DNA of 64,000 nucleotides from Parasponia andersonii (Eukaryota; Streptophyta; Magnoliopsida; Rosales; Cannabaceae), in assembly GCA_002914805.1 (NCBI GenBank), contig JXTB01000126.1, forward strand, positions 691,441 through 755,440. The letters are read 5' to 3'. The notes beneath the pieces were generated by a model that did not search any database, was not told where the DNA came from, and worked only from the letters and a program-made list of their open reading frames with translations. The position numbers and the translations under genes were made by a program. The stretch's first letter is position 1; each line of letters begins with the position of its first letter. Shown here one piece after another: positions 1 to 12,438 of the stretch.

Positions 1-682
1 GGCACTGCTCTCATCCTCCTGTAAATATACGTGTATATATATTGTATATGTATAAGAAGATAGCGTATCAGAATTTGATATAATCCTTCTCTTGTTTGAT
101 TAGACAAAAGATAATCAATCATATAAATGGTAACAACATAACCTTCAGAATCAGACTCGCTATTTGCTGTAAAGCATTCTCAGCATCTGTAACCGAGTTG
201 TCACCATCTTTAGAACTTACAATAATCACTCTCTCTTCATGTCGCTGCAAAATGTATGTAACACAACAATTACATTCCTTTCTTTCTTCCTCAAACTTTC
301 TCGATAACCAAACAGAGGCATAAAAGAAAAATGAAAACCCTAGCTCACGATAGCGAAAACTTACGGCAACAGCGTCGGCGATCTTGACAGTGGCCCTGGT
401 CTCCTCACGAATCTTCTGTATTCTACAACCCTCTTTCCCGATGACCTTGCCGATTTGCCTCGACGGCACCACGATTCGGAAAATGACGTCCTGGGCTTTG
501 GCGCGCCGCTTCGACGCCGACTCGTCTCCGTCTCCGACCGCCGACGGCATCACCCCCGGAGGATACTCGTCCTCTCGGCGGCGCTTCCCGGCGGCCGATT
601 GACCGGATTCGGACTCGGGTCCATGTAGGGGTGCCACGAGGGGGGCCGTGGGGTTTAAGGGAACTTCGCCTGGTTGCGCCAT
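1..682 (-). CDS. KH-domain RNA-binding protein (poly(rC)-binding type), 5' part
   Basis: Spliced gene read leftward that runs off the window. Exon 1 is 365-682 (106 codons from the ATG at 680-682), exon 2 is 143-244 and exon 3 starts at 18. All junctions are GT..AG in phase 0. The N-terminus is disordered, with basic nuclear-localisation-like stretches near residues 33-37 and 58-62. The first KH domain starts at about residue 65 and keeps the GxxG loop as GKEG at residues 82-85. Exon 2 finishes that KH fold (R-H-E-E-R-V then an S-S-K-D stretch and a terminal L-I-L-K). Exon 3 continues E-D-E-S-S-A, as in Arabidopsis multi-KH relatives such as At5g15270 or At1g14170 (from memory). KH proteins bind single-stranded pyrimidine-rich RNA and act in mRNA processing. 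Later KH domains lie outside the window. No break is seen. Confidence 0.9.
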
Positions 683-750
683 TTGTTTTCGTATTCGGTA
701 GTGGTTTAGTTCATTAAGTCAAAGGACGAGAGTAAACGTGCGAAGACTCC

Positions 751-2743
751 GTTGCTGCCATAGTCAGGGATATAAAAGGGCAAAAGGGTTTTGCAGTATA
801 GTTACATATTTGCCCTTCTTCTTGGTCTTTTTTTCCCCAAAGCAAATGGATCACTTTTTTTCTTTTTTCCTTTTCTTTTTTTATTTGCCCCTGTCAAATA
901 TTTGTACCGGTATCTCGAACAAAAAAATATAAATAAAGATTCAGCACCTATTAGCCCTTATATTATTAATGAAGTTTAGTTTTGGTCTCCAAACTTTAAA
1001 ATTTCTCATTTTTTTGTCCTAATTTATTAAAATTGTTCCATTTAAGTTATTTTTAACGACTTTTGTTAAATATTTGCATGATAAAATTGATTTTTTTTTT
1101 TCAAAGTTTAGGAACTAATACTAACGCTTAAATGTTACGTGGAATTACTAATTTAGCTTTGAGTTTAATGGAAGGTTCACAAAGAAAATGCCAAAGGACT
1201 AACAATAAGTACTTTTAATAGTTTAAGGATTAAAATGATAAAATTAAAATTAACAGAGAAAATACCTAAGGATTAATGATAAGTACTTTTAATAGTTTAA
1301 GGACTAAAATAATAAAATTTAAAATTTAAGGACCATAATAAAACTTTTTTGTAGTATAAGGACTAATAAAGTCATTTGTTGGAGGAGAACAAAAATGAAG
1401 GACTAACAGAATTAAACTATATATACATTATAAAGAAAAGTGTAATGTTAACTCACACACTCACCTAGTCTCAGTCACCACCAGGCTCTTTATTGACACT
1501 TAGGGACGACAATTTAACCCGCCACTTAGTGGAGTTCATAGTCCAATTTGGTGTGTTTGAACTTCCATTTGATGCACTTAATCATATATTCTATTTTGCA
1601 GCTTGCACAAACCATGCAGTCTAAAATGACAGACTAAAATCGGTTAAATCACATTTATATTTTATAGTGTGGCTTGGACATTTTTCGCAGTTTGAAAAGT
1701 TGAGCTTACAAGATTAATTTTTTTTTTTAAAAAAAAAAAACTCCAAAATGACAAAATTAATAATCACGTACCACACACAAAACATACTTGCACTCCTAAT
1801 ATTTAATCTGTTAAGTTAAAATTTTAATTAATAATTTTATAAATAATAACTAAAGACTCAAATCAACAAACGAGAATTTTATAAATAATAATTTAAAGAC
1901 TTAAATCAACAAATGAGAAAGAAAAGAAAAACTATCTTACTCAAAACTATAAGATTGAGTTATGCCTGTGGGACGATGGTGATTGCTAATCGCGACAAAG
2001 GTTAGACATTCAAACAGCGAGTCATGAATCCATGACATGTTTGCTTTTAGATGGCGAATAGAAACTAGGAGTGTTGACAATGTGACCAAGAATTGCTTGA
2101 GAAATGAGTAAAAATGAGGTCGAGAGGCAAGATAAGGGAGAGAATATATGAGACGCAGGATTTCAGAGCAGACAAGAAAGAAATAAGAGACTAGAGAGAT
2201 AATGGCTATTATGAGAAGTAAATCAAGAATAAGACGAAACCTATGACATCTTAGACTTAAGATTGGCTATAATGTGGGCTAGTTGTATTAAGTTAGGTTG
2301 TAGTTATGGAAACTTATATATATTATTAAAAAAAAAAAAAAAAAGCTTTATTATATTTACACGGTGCCGATTTGGTTTGAACCGTTTATCTTATTTGTTA
2401 TATTATAAACTAAATCGAATTGATTGGTTTGGTGATTTTACAAACCATATCCAACTGTAAAAGTAGAGAAACCATGTGGATTGTTGTTATTTGATTTGGC
2501 GTGGGTGATTTTTTAGGATTTAACGGTTTTTGTTAACAATCCCACCATCCTATTTACCTGCGGCTACCCACTTCACTTAATAACGGGGCAGGACGTATAA
2601 AGGTTCTGAAACTCAATTCGTGGTAGATAATGGGTATTATAGTACCCTCATATGCTTGACACATATGCGTCCCAATTAGTAGAATATGTAAAAAAAAATT
2701 AAAAATATAATTTTATACATACAATATATACACAATTACATTG
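751..2743 (+). repeat. Unit A of a ~2-kb direct tandem duplication
   Basis: Begins with the motif gtcagggatataaaagg at about 763 and ends near the run cccaattagtagaatatg at about 2662. The same landmarks recur in the same order in the next unit. It lies just upstream of the KH gene start and contains no gene. An inner ~73-bp stretch (about 1195-1330, motif aagtacttttaatagtttaa) is itself doubled here but single in unit B. Most of it is AT-rich, with no open frame resembling a protein. Confidence 0.85.
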
Positions 2744-5235
2744 ATGCCATGGTCAGGGATATAAAAGGGCAAAAGGGTTTTGCAGTATAGTTACATATTT
2801 GCCCTTCTTCTTGGATTTTTTTTTCCCCCCAAAGCAAATGGATCACTTTTTTTTTTTATTTGCTCCTGTCAAATACTTTTACCCTGCATCTAGGACCAAA
2901 AAAATAAATAAAAATTCAGCACTCTATTAGTCCATATATTATTATGGAGTTTGGTTTTGGTCTCTAAACCTTAAAATTTCTCATTTTTTTGTCCTAATTT
3001 ATTAAAATCATTTCATTCTAGTTATTTTGAACTGACTTTTGTTAAATATTTGCATTAAAAAATTGATTTTTTTTTCAAAGTTCAGGAACTAATACTAACA
3101 CTTAAATATTATGTGGAATTACTAATTTAGCTTTGAGTTTAATGGAAGGTTAAAAGAGAAAGTGCCAAAGGACTAAGAGTAAGTACTTTTAATAGTTTAA
3201 GAACTAAAATAATAAAATTTAAAATTTAAGAACCATGATAAGACTTTTTTGTAGTATAAATACTAATAAGGTCATTTATTGGAGGGGAAAAATTGAAGGA
3301 CTAACAAAATAAAGCTATACATACATTATAAAGTAAAGTGCAATGCTACCTCACACACTTGTCTATTCTCAGTTACCACCAGCTCCTCTTATTGATACCT
3401 AGAGATGAAAATTTAATCCGCCACTAGTGGTGCTCATAGCCCAATTTGGTGTGTTTGAACTCTCATTTGATGCACCTAACTATATTCTATTTTGCAGCTT
3501 ACAGTGTGGTTGGGTGTTTTCCGCAATCTGAAAATTTGGGCTTGCAAGATTAAGGGCTAGTTTGATTTAGCTTCTTAACAAGTTAAAAGTACTTTTCGAA
3601 CAATCTATGAGTCAAAAGGTGTTGGATAAAAATTTGAAAATCAAACTATTCAATAATTTATGATAAAACTACAACTAGAAGCCAAAGCTGACCTAAGACG
3701 GTTTTGGTTTTTAGATTGTACAAAAATCTACACTATTTTTTAATGAATAAATTATAATAGCTAAAATATCCTAACTTAACAAATAACCAAACTAATTTTT
3801 TATTAAAATTTTAAATTCATATGAAAATAAAGTAAATTAAATTAAAATAAAATAAATAAATTTAATTGAGTATCTAAACTAATTTTTTATTAAAATTTTA
3901 AATATATATGAAAATAAAGTAAATTAAATTAAAATAAAATAAATAAATTTAATTGAGTATCTAATTTAATTGAGTTTATTTTTATATCAATTTTTTAAAA
4001 AGTATTAATATCTTTAGTATGCACAAATATGCATAATTGTAAAAAATATTAATAAGTTTTTTCTATAAATATGCATAATTGTATAATGATATTTATTTTG
4101 GTCATTTTATATTTGCACAACAATTCAGTCATACAATTTACTAAACACTTTAATATAGCTTTTTCAAGTCACAACACTTTAAAAATTACAGTTTACTAGA
4201 TACTCTGCTATTTTACGCTACAAAGGATTTTTCGTTCAGCACAACTAAAAATATTTTCCTTAAAATCTATAGCTCTACCAAATTGGTCATAATTTTTTTA
4301 TTAAAAAATCCAAAATTACAAAATTTATAATTACATACCACATACAAAACACACTTGCACTCCAAATATTTAATCTCTCAATTTAAAATTTTAATTAATA
4401 ATTTTATAAATAATAATTTAAAGACTCAAATCAACAAATGAGAAAGAAAAGAAAAACTATCTCATGCTCAAAACTATAAGATTGCCTGTGCGACGATGGC
4501 ATTGTTATTCATGATAAAGATTAGACATTCTAATGGCGAGTCGTGAGTCCATAATATGTATGCTTGCAGATGGCGAATAGAAAATAAGAGTGTTGTTAAT
4601 GTGACTAAGAACTGCTTGAGAAATGAGTAAGAATGAAGCCGAGAGGCAATAGTAGATGAAGAGGAGAATCTATGAGATACAGAGCTTGAGAGCAAACAAG
4701 AAAGAAATAAGAAACTAAGAGAGATAGTGGCTATAATGAGAAGTAAATCAAGAATAAGATGAAACCTAGGGCATCTTAGACTTAAGATTGAAAATTTACT
4801 TAAAAAAAACAAAATCTTATTTTATGTACATGGTGCGGCCGATTTAGTTTGATCCGTCTATCTTTTTTTATTAGATCGTAAACTAAATCGAATCGATTAG
4901 TTTGGTGATTTTATAAACTATATCAGATGTAAAAGTAAAGAAACCATGTGGATTGTTGTTGTTTGATTTGGTGTGAGTGATTTTTACGGTTTAAAGGTTT
5001 TTTTTGAACACTCTCACCCACCATCCCATTTATCTACGGCTGCCCACCCATGTTATACTGAGTTAATAATGGGGCAGGATGTATAAAGGTTTTGAAACCC
5101 CGATTCGGGTACATGGTGAGTAATGGGTGTTATAGTAACCTTGTATACCTGACACATATGCGCCCCAATTAGTAGTATATGTAAAAAAAAAATTAAAAAA
5201 AAAAAATTTATACATACAATATGTAGACAAATACA
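2744..5235 (+). repeat. Unit B of the tandem duplication, with a ~740-bp insertion
   Basis: Same orientation and order of landmarks as unit A: the gtcagggatataaaagg start at about 2752, the tgtgtttgaac block at about 3450, the gaaagaaaagaaaaactatc block at about 4443 and the cccaattagtagtatatg end at about 5164. It differs from unit A by many substitutions, so the duplication is not recent. The extra length is a single insertion at about 3553-4290. A 112-codon open frame on the minus strand (4474-4812) has no recognisable domain and I treat it as chance. Confidence 0.85.
3553..4290. mobile_element. Candidate foldback element (MITE-like) inserted in unit B
   Basis: Present in unit B and absent from unit A, so its borders follow from comparing the two units. 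The left end starts gggctagtttgatttagc. The reverse complement of the right end reads gaccaatttggtagagct. The two are imperfectly alike, as in decayed hAT- or Mutator-type MITEs. There is no coding capacity, and an inner segment (about 3785-3965) is duplicated. I could not fix a target-site duplication. Confidence 0.45.
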
Positions 5236-5589
5236 TATAAATAAAATATGTAATATAAAACTATCATATTATATTATTGAAGTACTACAAAGTTTAGCAT
5301 ATAAATATTGTTATTGGATTGTTTTTTCTTTGAATTTTTCTTTCTTTCTTTCTTATTTCTTTTTTTAATTCAAAGCTATCTTTTTCTTTTTTAATTTTTT
5401 TTTAACGGATATGTGTACCCACGGGTACTCCGTACTCGTCTATATGAGTAAAACTTGAACTCTCCTCGTTGCCACCCTTATCAACACAACAAATTTATTT
5501 TATTTGTCGAAAATAGTGGGAAAACAGAAAGTAGAGGAAAGACCCTTCATCTTGTTTTAATTACACATCCTGCCGTATTTTCTATATGA
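5236..5589. other. Intergenic, AT-rich, no gene
   Basis: T-rich low-complexity sequence between the tandem duplication and the LINE. I see no open frame or structured repeat worth naming. Confidence 0.6.
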
Positions 5590-6850
5590 AGTTTGAACTT
5601 TTTTTTCCCCAAGCCTAAAAGTTTCTTTCTTATCTTATCAAACCATAACCAACTATGCTCATGGGTAAATTTTAAAAATGAAATAAGATACAAAAACCAA
5701 AGAGAACCAAACTTCTAAGCATGAACTCCATACTAGAGCATGGAAGAACGAAGCTTGTCGAGACTTTGGCGTCAAAAGCATGGAAATCTTCGAGGTTGAC
5801 CATAGGGAACTTGGGATTACTTGAAGGAGGTTTCATTGAAAAAATGTTCTTCTTAGTCTGAAGAAGAAATGAATATTTCAAGCATCCTTCATTCGAGGGC
5901 ACCAGTTTCGCTGAACGGAGGAAGTGGGAAGCAGATGAGTGTATGCGAATCGAGCTTTCCTGAAATTCATCGAGGAAGAAGATGGTAGATTCCGGCACTT
6001 CTAGAACGTTTCTAGTAACTTCTTCATGGAATGTCACATTTCTTTAATTCCATACAAGCTAAAGCAATGTACAGATAAGATCGAAAACTAGGCAGTGGGT
6101 GTTCCAAAACAGGCTAAAAAGAATATCCTGAATTGGAACCCTTTTCGTAGATTTTAGGAAATCCCAGTAGTTGACTCTTCGCCACAATAATTCCAAAGAC
6201 TCACAGAAGAAGAAGCAGTAGCCAAGATCTTCCAGACCATCCTTAAAGACACAATACGATCGGGAGATCTATATGCTACAGCGTAATGGATTTGAGCAAA
6301 TTGGGAGGCCATTATGAAAAAATCTCCATATAAAAAAGTCCATATTTTAGTAGGAAGATTGGTACTCCAAAGACCTTTCCACCACTTAGTTATCGGTTCA
6401 AAACAAGATCCAGTTTCATTGTCTTCCAATTCGAAGCCACACGATAGCCAGATTTCATAGAGTAAGCACTATTCTTCTCAAAATGCCATAGTAATCTGCC
6501 GGAACAGAAGGATAAATAAGATAACCGATCGATCAGTGGGAGAAAAACTTGCTCAATATATGAGAGACTCATTCCAGGTCCATATGCTCTTTCTCATCAT
6601 CGTACAGTTTTTTATTCATTTGCATCACTGGACCATCTCCTTCATCTAAATTTAATTTCTCATATAAACTAATAGTCTCATCGGGATCCATAATTTTAAG
6701 AGAAATACGACTATAAAAGGTGTTTCAAAGAAGAAAGAAAAGGAGACTGAATTGTTTCCTGAAGAAACGACTAACGAGCAACCAAAAGACGATAATGGAA
6801 TTTCCACCCAACACATCTCTAAGTGAGAGTGCGAGAGAGGACACTCTTTT
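5590..6850 (-). mobile_element. L1-type LINE, internally deleted (ORF1 start joined to ORF2 3' part)
   Basis: Read leftward. A pyrimidine-rich leader (about 6700-6850) precedes an ATG at 6690-6692 that opens M-D-P-D-E-T-I-S-L-Y-E-K, the start typical of the ORF1 (DUF4283, gag-like) protein of plant LINEs, for about 40 codons to a stop near 6573. ORF2 C-terminal sequence follows directly in another frame: L-L-W-H-F-E-K-N then S-G-Y-R near 6440-6500 (end of the reverse transcriptase), and W-W-K-G-L-W with P-T-K-I-W-T-F-L (zf-RVT, about 6320-6390). Remnants of the linker and RNase H start (F-L-D-E-F-Q, M-K-P-P) lie at about 5690-6040. The rest of ORF1, the endonuclease and the catalytic reverse transcriptase are missing. 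Plus-strand T runs near 5592 suit the 3' poly(A) end. At least two frame changes lie in the ORF2 part, so the element is dead. Confidence 0.82.
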
Positions 6851-7754
6851 TTATAAATTTCAAAATACTTGTATTTTTTTTAAAAAAAAAAAAAAAAGAA
6901 TAAATAAAATTTTAAAAAAGTATTTATTAGTTTCTGATTTTTTCTTTTTTTTTTAAGTTTTTTTTTTTTTTTTACTAAACAGGGTTAAAGGAGGGCCCTC
7001 GGGAATTCCCGAATCCACCGCAACCGTATTTAGCCTAAACATGGATTGGAACGAGGGCTTTATTATAGGCGAGGACAAGGATGGTTGAGGCATGTCTTAG
7101 CCTGCCTCTCCTCGTTTACATCTCTACTCCTGCCAAACAAAGCCTAAATTAGATGAGTTATATAGAACCATTTTTTTTTTTTTTTTTTGGTTGTGAGGAG
7201 AAATAGCCATGAAAAAAAAAAAACTTCTTAGTAAATTATAGATTGTTGCGCTAAAGAATCTTAAATTACCTAAATATGACTACATATTTGATGTACTAAG
7301 GGTATTTCCAACCATTTACACTAAAATGGTATAATTTTCACATCAAATAACAATTTCAATTCTAATACATTTCACAATTTCTAATACCAAAAAAGAAAAA
7401 ATTCTTTGTATATTCTTTTTTATCTAGTTCCTATCTATTTATCCATTTTACCAATAATGCTCACATACATTTTTTTTTTCCACGTATTGGTCCCATAACA
7501 TGTTTTATTATTTATCAAAGTTGTAGAATTTGATATATTAATAATTTATATATTATTAACTAAAATAAAAGGAATATTTTTATTTTTTTAGTAAGGAAAA
7601 GTAGTAAGTTTTGGCCAAAACTATGCAATTGGGTCAAAAATAAAAAATTATAATTTCATTTGTGGAGCTTTTTGCAAAATGAAAAGAACTTGAAAAAAAA
7701 AAAGGGAAAATTGGTGTTGAATTGGCATTAGATTAGAACCTTTACGCAACGCCA
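6851..7754. other. Intergenic, AT-rich, no gene
   Basis: Poly(A) and poly(T) runs at 6880-6972 are followed by a short GC-richer patch (about 6985-7100) with no reading frame and then AT-rich sequence up to the copia target site. I recognise nothing further. Confidence 0.5.
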
Positions 7755-7759
7755 TATCT

Positions 7760-8327
7760 TATTGAACAAATCAACAATTGCAGCTCACCAGCCAGTCGCA
7801 ATAGGAACAGTGAAAACAAAAGCAGCCGCAATACGAATAGTAAAAAGGGCAGCCGTAATAGCAATAGTAAAAAGGGCAGCCGCAATAGCAATAGTGAAAA
7901 GAGTAGCCGTAATAACAATAGTAAAAGATGGTGTTCACACCACCTTTCAAGTTCTATAAATACTGAGGACTTCATCACTTGTTTTGCATCTCATTCTAAA
8001 TCCTCTTACTTTCTAAGAGAGAATTCAAGCATAGGAATTCCTCTTAGTGTCCCATTTGTTTTCTCCTAAATTGTTTAGAGAGAGTATTTTCTTCTATTTC
8101 AAGAAAGAGAGAGAGAGGTTCATTTGTTCTCTCCTTGTATTTAGAGAGAAGTGAGTCGTAATCTCCTTTTCATAGTGAAATTCTTCACAGTCTTATCCGT
8201 GGACGTAGCCTAAATTACGTGAACTACGTTAATTCTTTTATGTGCCTTTTTTTTTCATTTTACTCAAATTTTCTCAACTCGTATTTTAGCTGTGTATTAT
8301 CGCTTCCGCAAAGCTGATCTCCTAACA
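7760..8327 (+). repeat. 5' LTR of the copia element
   Basis: 568 bp, ending ctaaca immediately before the primer-binding site. It contains about four copies of a ~27-bp tandem unit (consensus like gcagccgtaatagcaatag plus an A-rich tail) at about 7830-7930. A tataaa motif lies near 7956 with a ct-rich leader after it. Confidence 0.93.
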
Positions 8328-11300
8328 GTGGTATCAGAGCCATTGGTTGGAGTACTGTTCACGTATACGGTACTGTTCATGTACAATGAAACGGTGGTAA
8401 TTGAACAAATAGTGGTGAACAAAAATGGCGGCAAAATTCGATATTGAGAAGTTTAATGAGAGCAATTTCTCTTTGTGGAAAATTAAGATAAAGGCAATCT
8501 TGAAAAAAGATAATTGCCTAGCAGTAATTGGGGAAAGGCCTGCTAAGATTACAGATGATAAAAGGTGGGACGAGATGGATAACAATGTTGTCGCTAACTT
8601 ACATCTGGCGCTAGTAGATAGAATCCTGTCGAGCACTGGGGAGAAGAAGTTAGCTAAGGAGATATGGAATATACTGACAAAGTTGTATTATGCCAAGTCG
8701 CTTCACAATAAAATTTTCTTGAAGAGAAGGCTTTATACCATTCGGATAGCAGAATTAACAACGGTAACCGACCAAATCAACACTCTTAACACTCTATTCT
8801 CACAGCTCACAACAATGGAGTATAAAATAGAGAATAATGAATGTGCAGAAATCTTACTTTAGAGTCTACCTGGTTCATATGATCAACTCATCATAAATAT
8901 GACTAACAATCTACAACTCTAGTTTTCAACGATCTTACAGTTGCTATTCTCAAAGAAGAAAATCGGCATAAGAACAAGGAAGACAGATTAGCAAGTTCAC
9001 AATAAGTAGAGGCTTTGACAATGAGAGGGAGATCAACGGAGCGTGGCTCCAATAGGAGTCAGAGTCATGATAGATCAAAGTCAAAAAGTAAGAAGAGTGT
9101 CAAGTATTATCACTGTAGTAAGAAAGGGCACGTCAAAAGAGAGTGTTGGCAACTCAAGAAGAATAGAAATTCAAGAGGGAAGGACCCCGAGTCATCAAAT
9201 GCTCAGGAGAATATTACAAATACTTTAGATGATGGAGAAATCCTGTATAGTGAAGCAACAACAATTTCTAAGGATAGACGGCAGCTCACTGATGTTTGGT
9301 TAGTAGATTTGGGAGTAACATGGCACATGACTTCTCATAGAGAATGGTTTCACACATATGAACCTATCTCTGGAGGATCTGTATTCATAGATAACAATCA
9401 TGCCTTAGAGATCGTTGGGATTGGTACTATCAAGATAAAAATGTACAATGGCACTATTTGTACTATTCAAGAGGTGCGATATGTGAAGGGCCTGAAAAAA
9501 AAAATCTATTATCTTTGGGACAATTAGATAACCTTGGTTGCAAAACTCGTGTTGAGAATGGGATCATGAAGATTATGAAAGGCGCACTTGTAATAATGAA
9601 GGCAGAGAAAATTGCAGTGAATCTATACATGCTTAAAGAAGATACATTGATGGAAGCGGATGCATCAGTTGCTTCAACAAATTTTGGAGAAAAATCAACA
9701 ATGATGTGGTATCGTAAGCTTGGCGATATTTCGGAACGAGGCTTGAAGATTCTCTCTGAACAGAGGTTGCTTCTTGGACTCACAAAGGTATCTTTACCCT
9801 TTTGTGAGCATTGTGTCACAAGTAAGCATCATAGATTAAAGTTTAGCATATCCAGTTATAGAAGTAAAAAAGCTCTAGACTTGGTTCACTCTGATGTTTG
9901 GCAAGCACTGGTAATGTCCTTAGGAGGAGCTAGATACTTTGTATCTTTTATTGATGATCACTCCAGGAGATGTTGGGTCATGGGTGTATCCTATCAAGAG
10001 GAAGGCATATGTGTTTTCAGTCTTCAAAATATTCAAAGCACACATAGAGCTTGAATCTGGAGAAAAGATTAAGTGTTTAAGGACAGACAATGGAGGAGAA
10101 TATACAAGCGATGAATTTGATAACTTCTGTCAACAAGAATGTATCAAGAGGTAGTTCACAGTGGCGTACACTCCTCAACAAAATGGAGTGGCAGAGCGGA
10201 TGAACAGAACCTTGTAGGAAAGAACAAGAGCAATGTTGAAAGCTGCAGGTCTACCCAAGACATTCTGGGCAGAAGCAGTCAAAACCGCCTGTTATATGAT
10301 CAACCGATCTCCATCAACAGCGATTGATCTGAAGACACCGATGGAGATGTGGACTGGTAAGCCAGCTGATTATTCTCACTTACATATGTTTGGATGTCCT
10401 GTGTACGTGATGTATAACGCTCAAGAAATCGTAAAACTGGATTCAAAGTCCAGAAAGTGTGTACTCTTGAGATATGTTGATAGAGTCAAGGGATATCACT
10501 TATGGGATCTCACCGCCTATAAGGTTGTCATCAGCAGAGATGTGATATTTGCAGAGAATAAACTGCAAGAGAAGGGAGACGATAGCAGACCAGAAATTAC
10601 TACAATTCAGGTAGAAAAGAATACTGAAGATTTAGAATTTTCTGAAGTAGTACTAGAGTACGAGGTAGAAGAACCAGTCGAGGAAGAGGTTTCTGAAATT
10701 CGTCGGTCAACTCATGAGAGAAGAACATCGGCATGGCACTCGGATTATATCACTGAGAGCAATATTACATACTGTCTTCTAACAGAGGATGGAGAGCCAA
10801 CAACTTTCCATGAGGCTATTAAAAGCCCAGATGTATCCCTATGGATGACAACAATACAAGAAAAGATTGAAGCCCCTCACAAGAACAAAACATGGGATCT
10901 TGTTTCACTACCACAAAGAAGGAAGGCTATTAGCAACAAATGGGTCTACATCAAGCGTGATAGCAATGATCAAGTGGAGCAGTATCATGCGAGATTAGTG
11001 GTAAAAGGATATGCTCAAAAAGAAGGTATTGACTTCAATGAGATATTTCCACCTGTAGTTCAAGTGACAACAGTTAGAGTGGTTCTGGCGATATATGCTA
11101 CGTTTAACCTATATCTACGGCAGCTAGATGTAAAAACTGCATTTCTTAATGGAGAACTTGAAGAAGAGATTTATATACTCCAACCAGAAGGTTTTGCTGA
11201 AACAAGTAAGGAAAACTTAGTTTGCAGGTTGAACAAATTTTTATACGATCTCAAACAGGCGCCGAGGTGTTGGTATAAGAGATTTGATTCCTTCATCATA

Positions 11301-12438
11301 AGCCTTGGGTACAACAGACTCAGTTCAAACCACTGCACATACTTCAGAGGGTTTGATAAAGATAGTGACTTCATTATCTTATTGTTGTACATGGATGACA
11401 TATTGGTAGCGGGCCCCAACAAAGGCAGAATCCAAGAATTGAAGGCACAATTAGCTAAGGAATTTGATATGAAGGACTTGGGACTAACAAATAAGATTCT
11501 AGAGATACAAATTCACCGAGATAGAGGTAGCAGGAAGATTTGGCTTTCTCAGAAGTATTATTTGAAGAAAATCTTACGCCGCTTCAATATGCAAGATTGT
11601 AAGTCGAATTCTACCTCAGTTCCTATTAACTTCAAGTTATCCTTTGAGATGTGTCCTAGCAATGAAGCAGAGAGGATGGAGATATCTCGAGTACCGTATG
11701 CATCAGCAGTGGGAAGCCTAATGTTCACTATGATATGTACAAGACCAGACATTGCACAAGCAGTGGAAGCAGTTAGTCGATATATGACGAATCCTAGTGA
11801 AGAGCATTCGAATACTGTGAAGAGAATTCTGAGATACATCAAAGGAACCTCAGATGTTGTGTTATGTTACGGAGGATCATAATTTACTGTCAAAGGATAT
11901 GTTGATTCAGATTTTGTGGGTAATCTTGACAAACGAAAATCTACTACAGGCTATGCGTTTACTCTTACAGAAGGAGCTGTAAGCTGAATTTCGAAACTAC
12001 AAATTATTGGGGCTTTATCTACAACAGAAGTAGAATACATGGCGGCTACACAAGCTTGTAAAGAGGCTATTTAGATTCAAAAGTTATTGGAGGAACTCAG
12101 GCATAAACAAGAAAAGATTCCTCTATTTTGTGACAGTCAGAGTACCTTGCACATTGCAAAGAATCCAGCCTTTCATTCCAGGACAAAGCACATTGATGTT
12201 TAATATCACTTTGTTCAAGAAGTAGTAGAAGATGGAAGTGTGGACATGAAGAAAATTCACACAAAGGAGAACCTAGCAGATGCTTTAACCAAACCAATCA
12301 ACACTAACAAGTTCCAATAGTGTAGATCCTTATATGGCCTAGTAGAAATATAAGCAGCATGAAGAATTGATAAGGAAAGAAAAGAGAGATTTATCAAGTG
12401 TGAAGACATAATTAAAATCAAGTCTTCAAGTGGGAGAA

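Noticed and set aside
738-979. Short open frames at the start of tandem unit A
   Set aside because: T-rich low-complexity translation, disrupted in unit B.
4474-4812. 112-codon minus-strand open frame with hydrophobic start
   Set aside because: Lies in the tandem duplication and is not preserved in the other unit; no recognisable domain.
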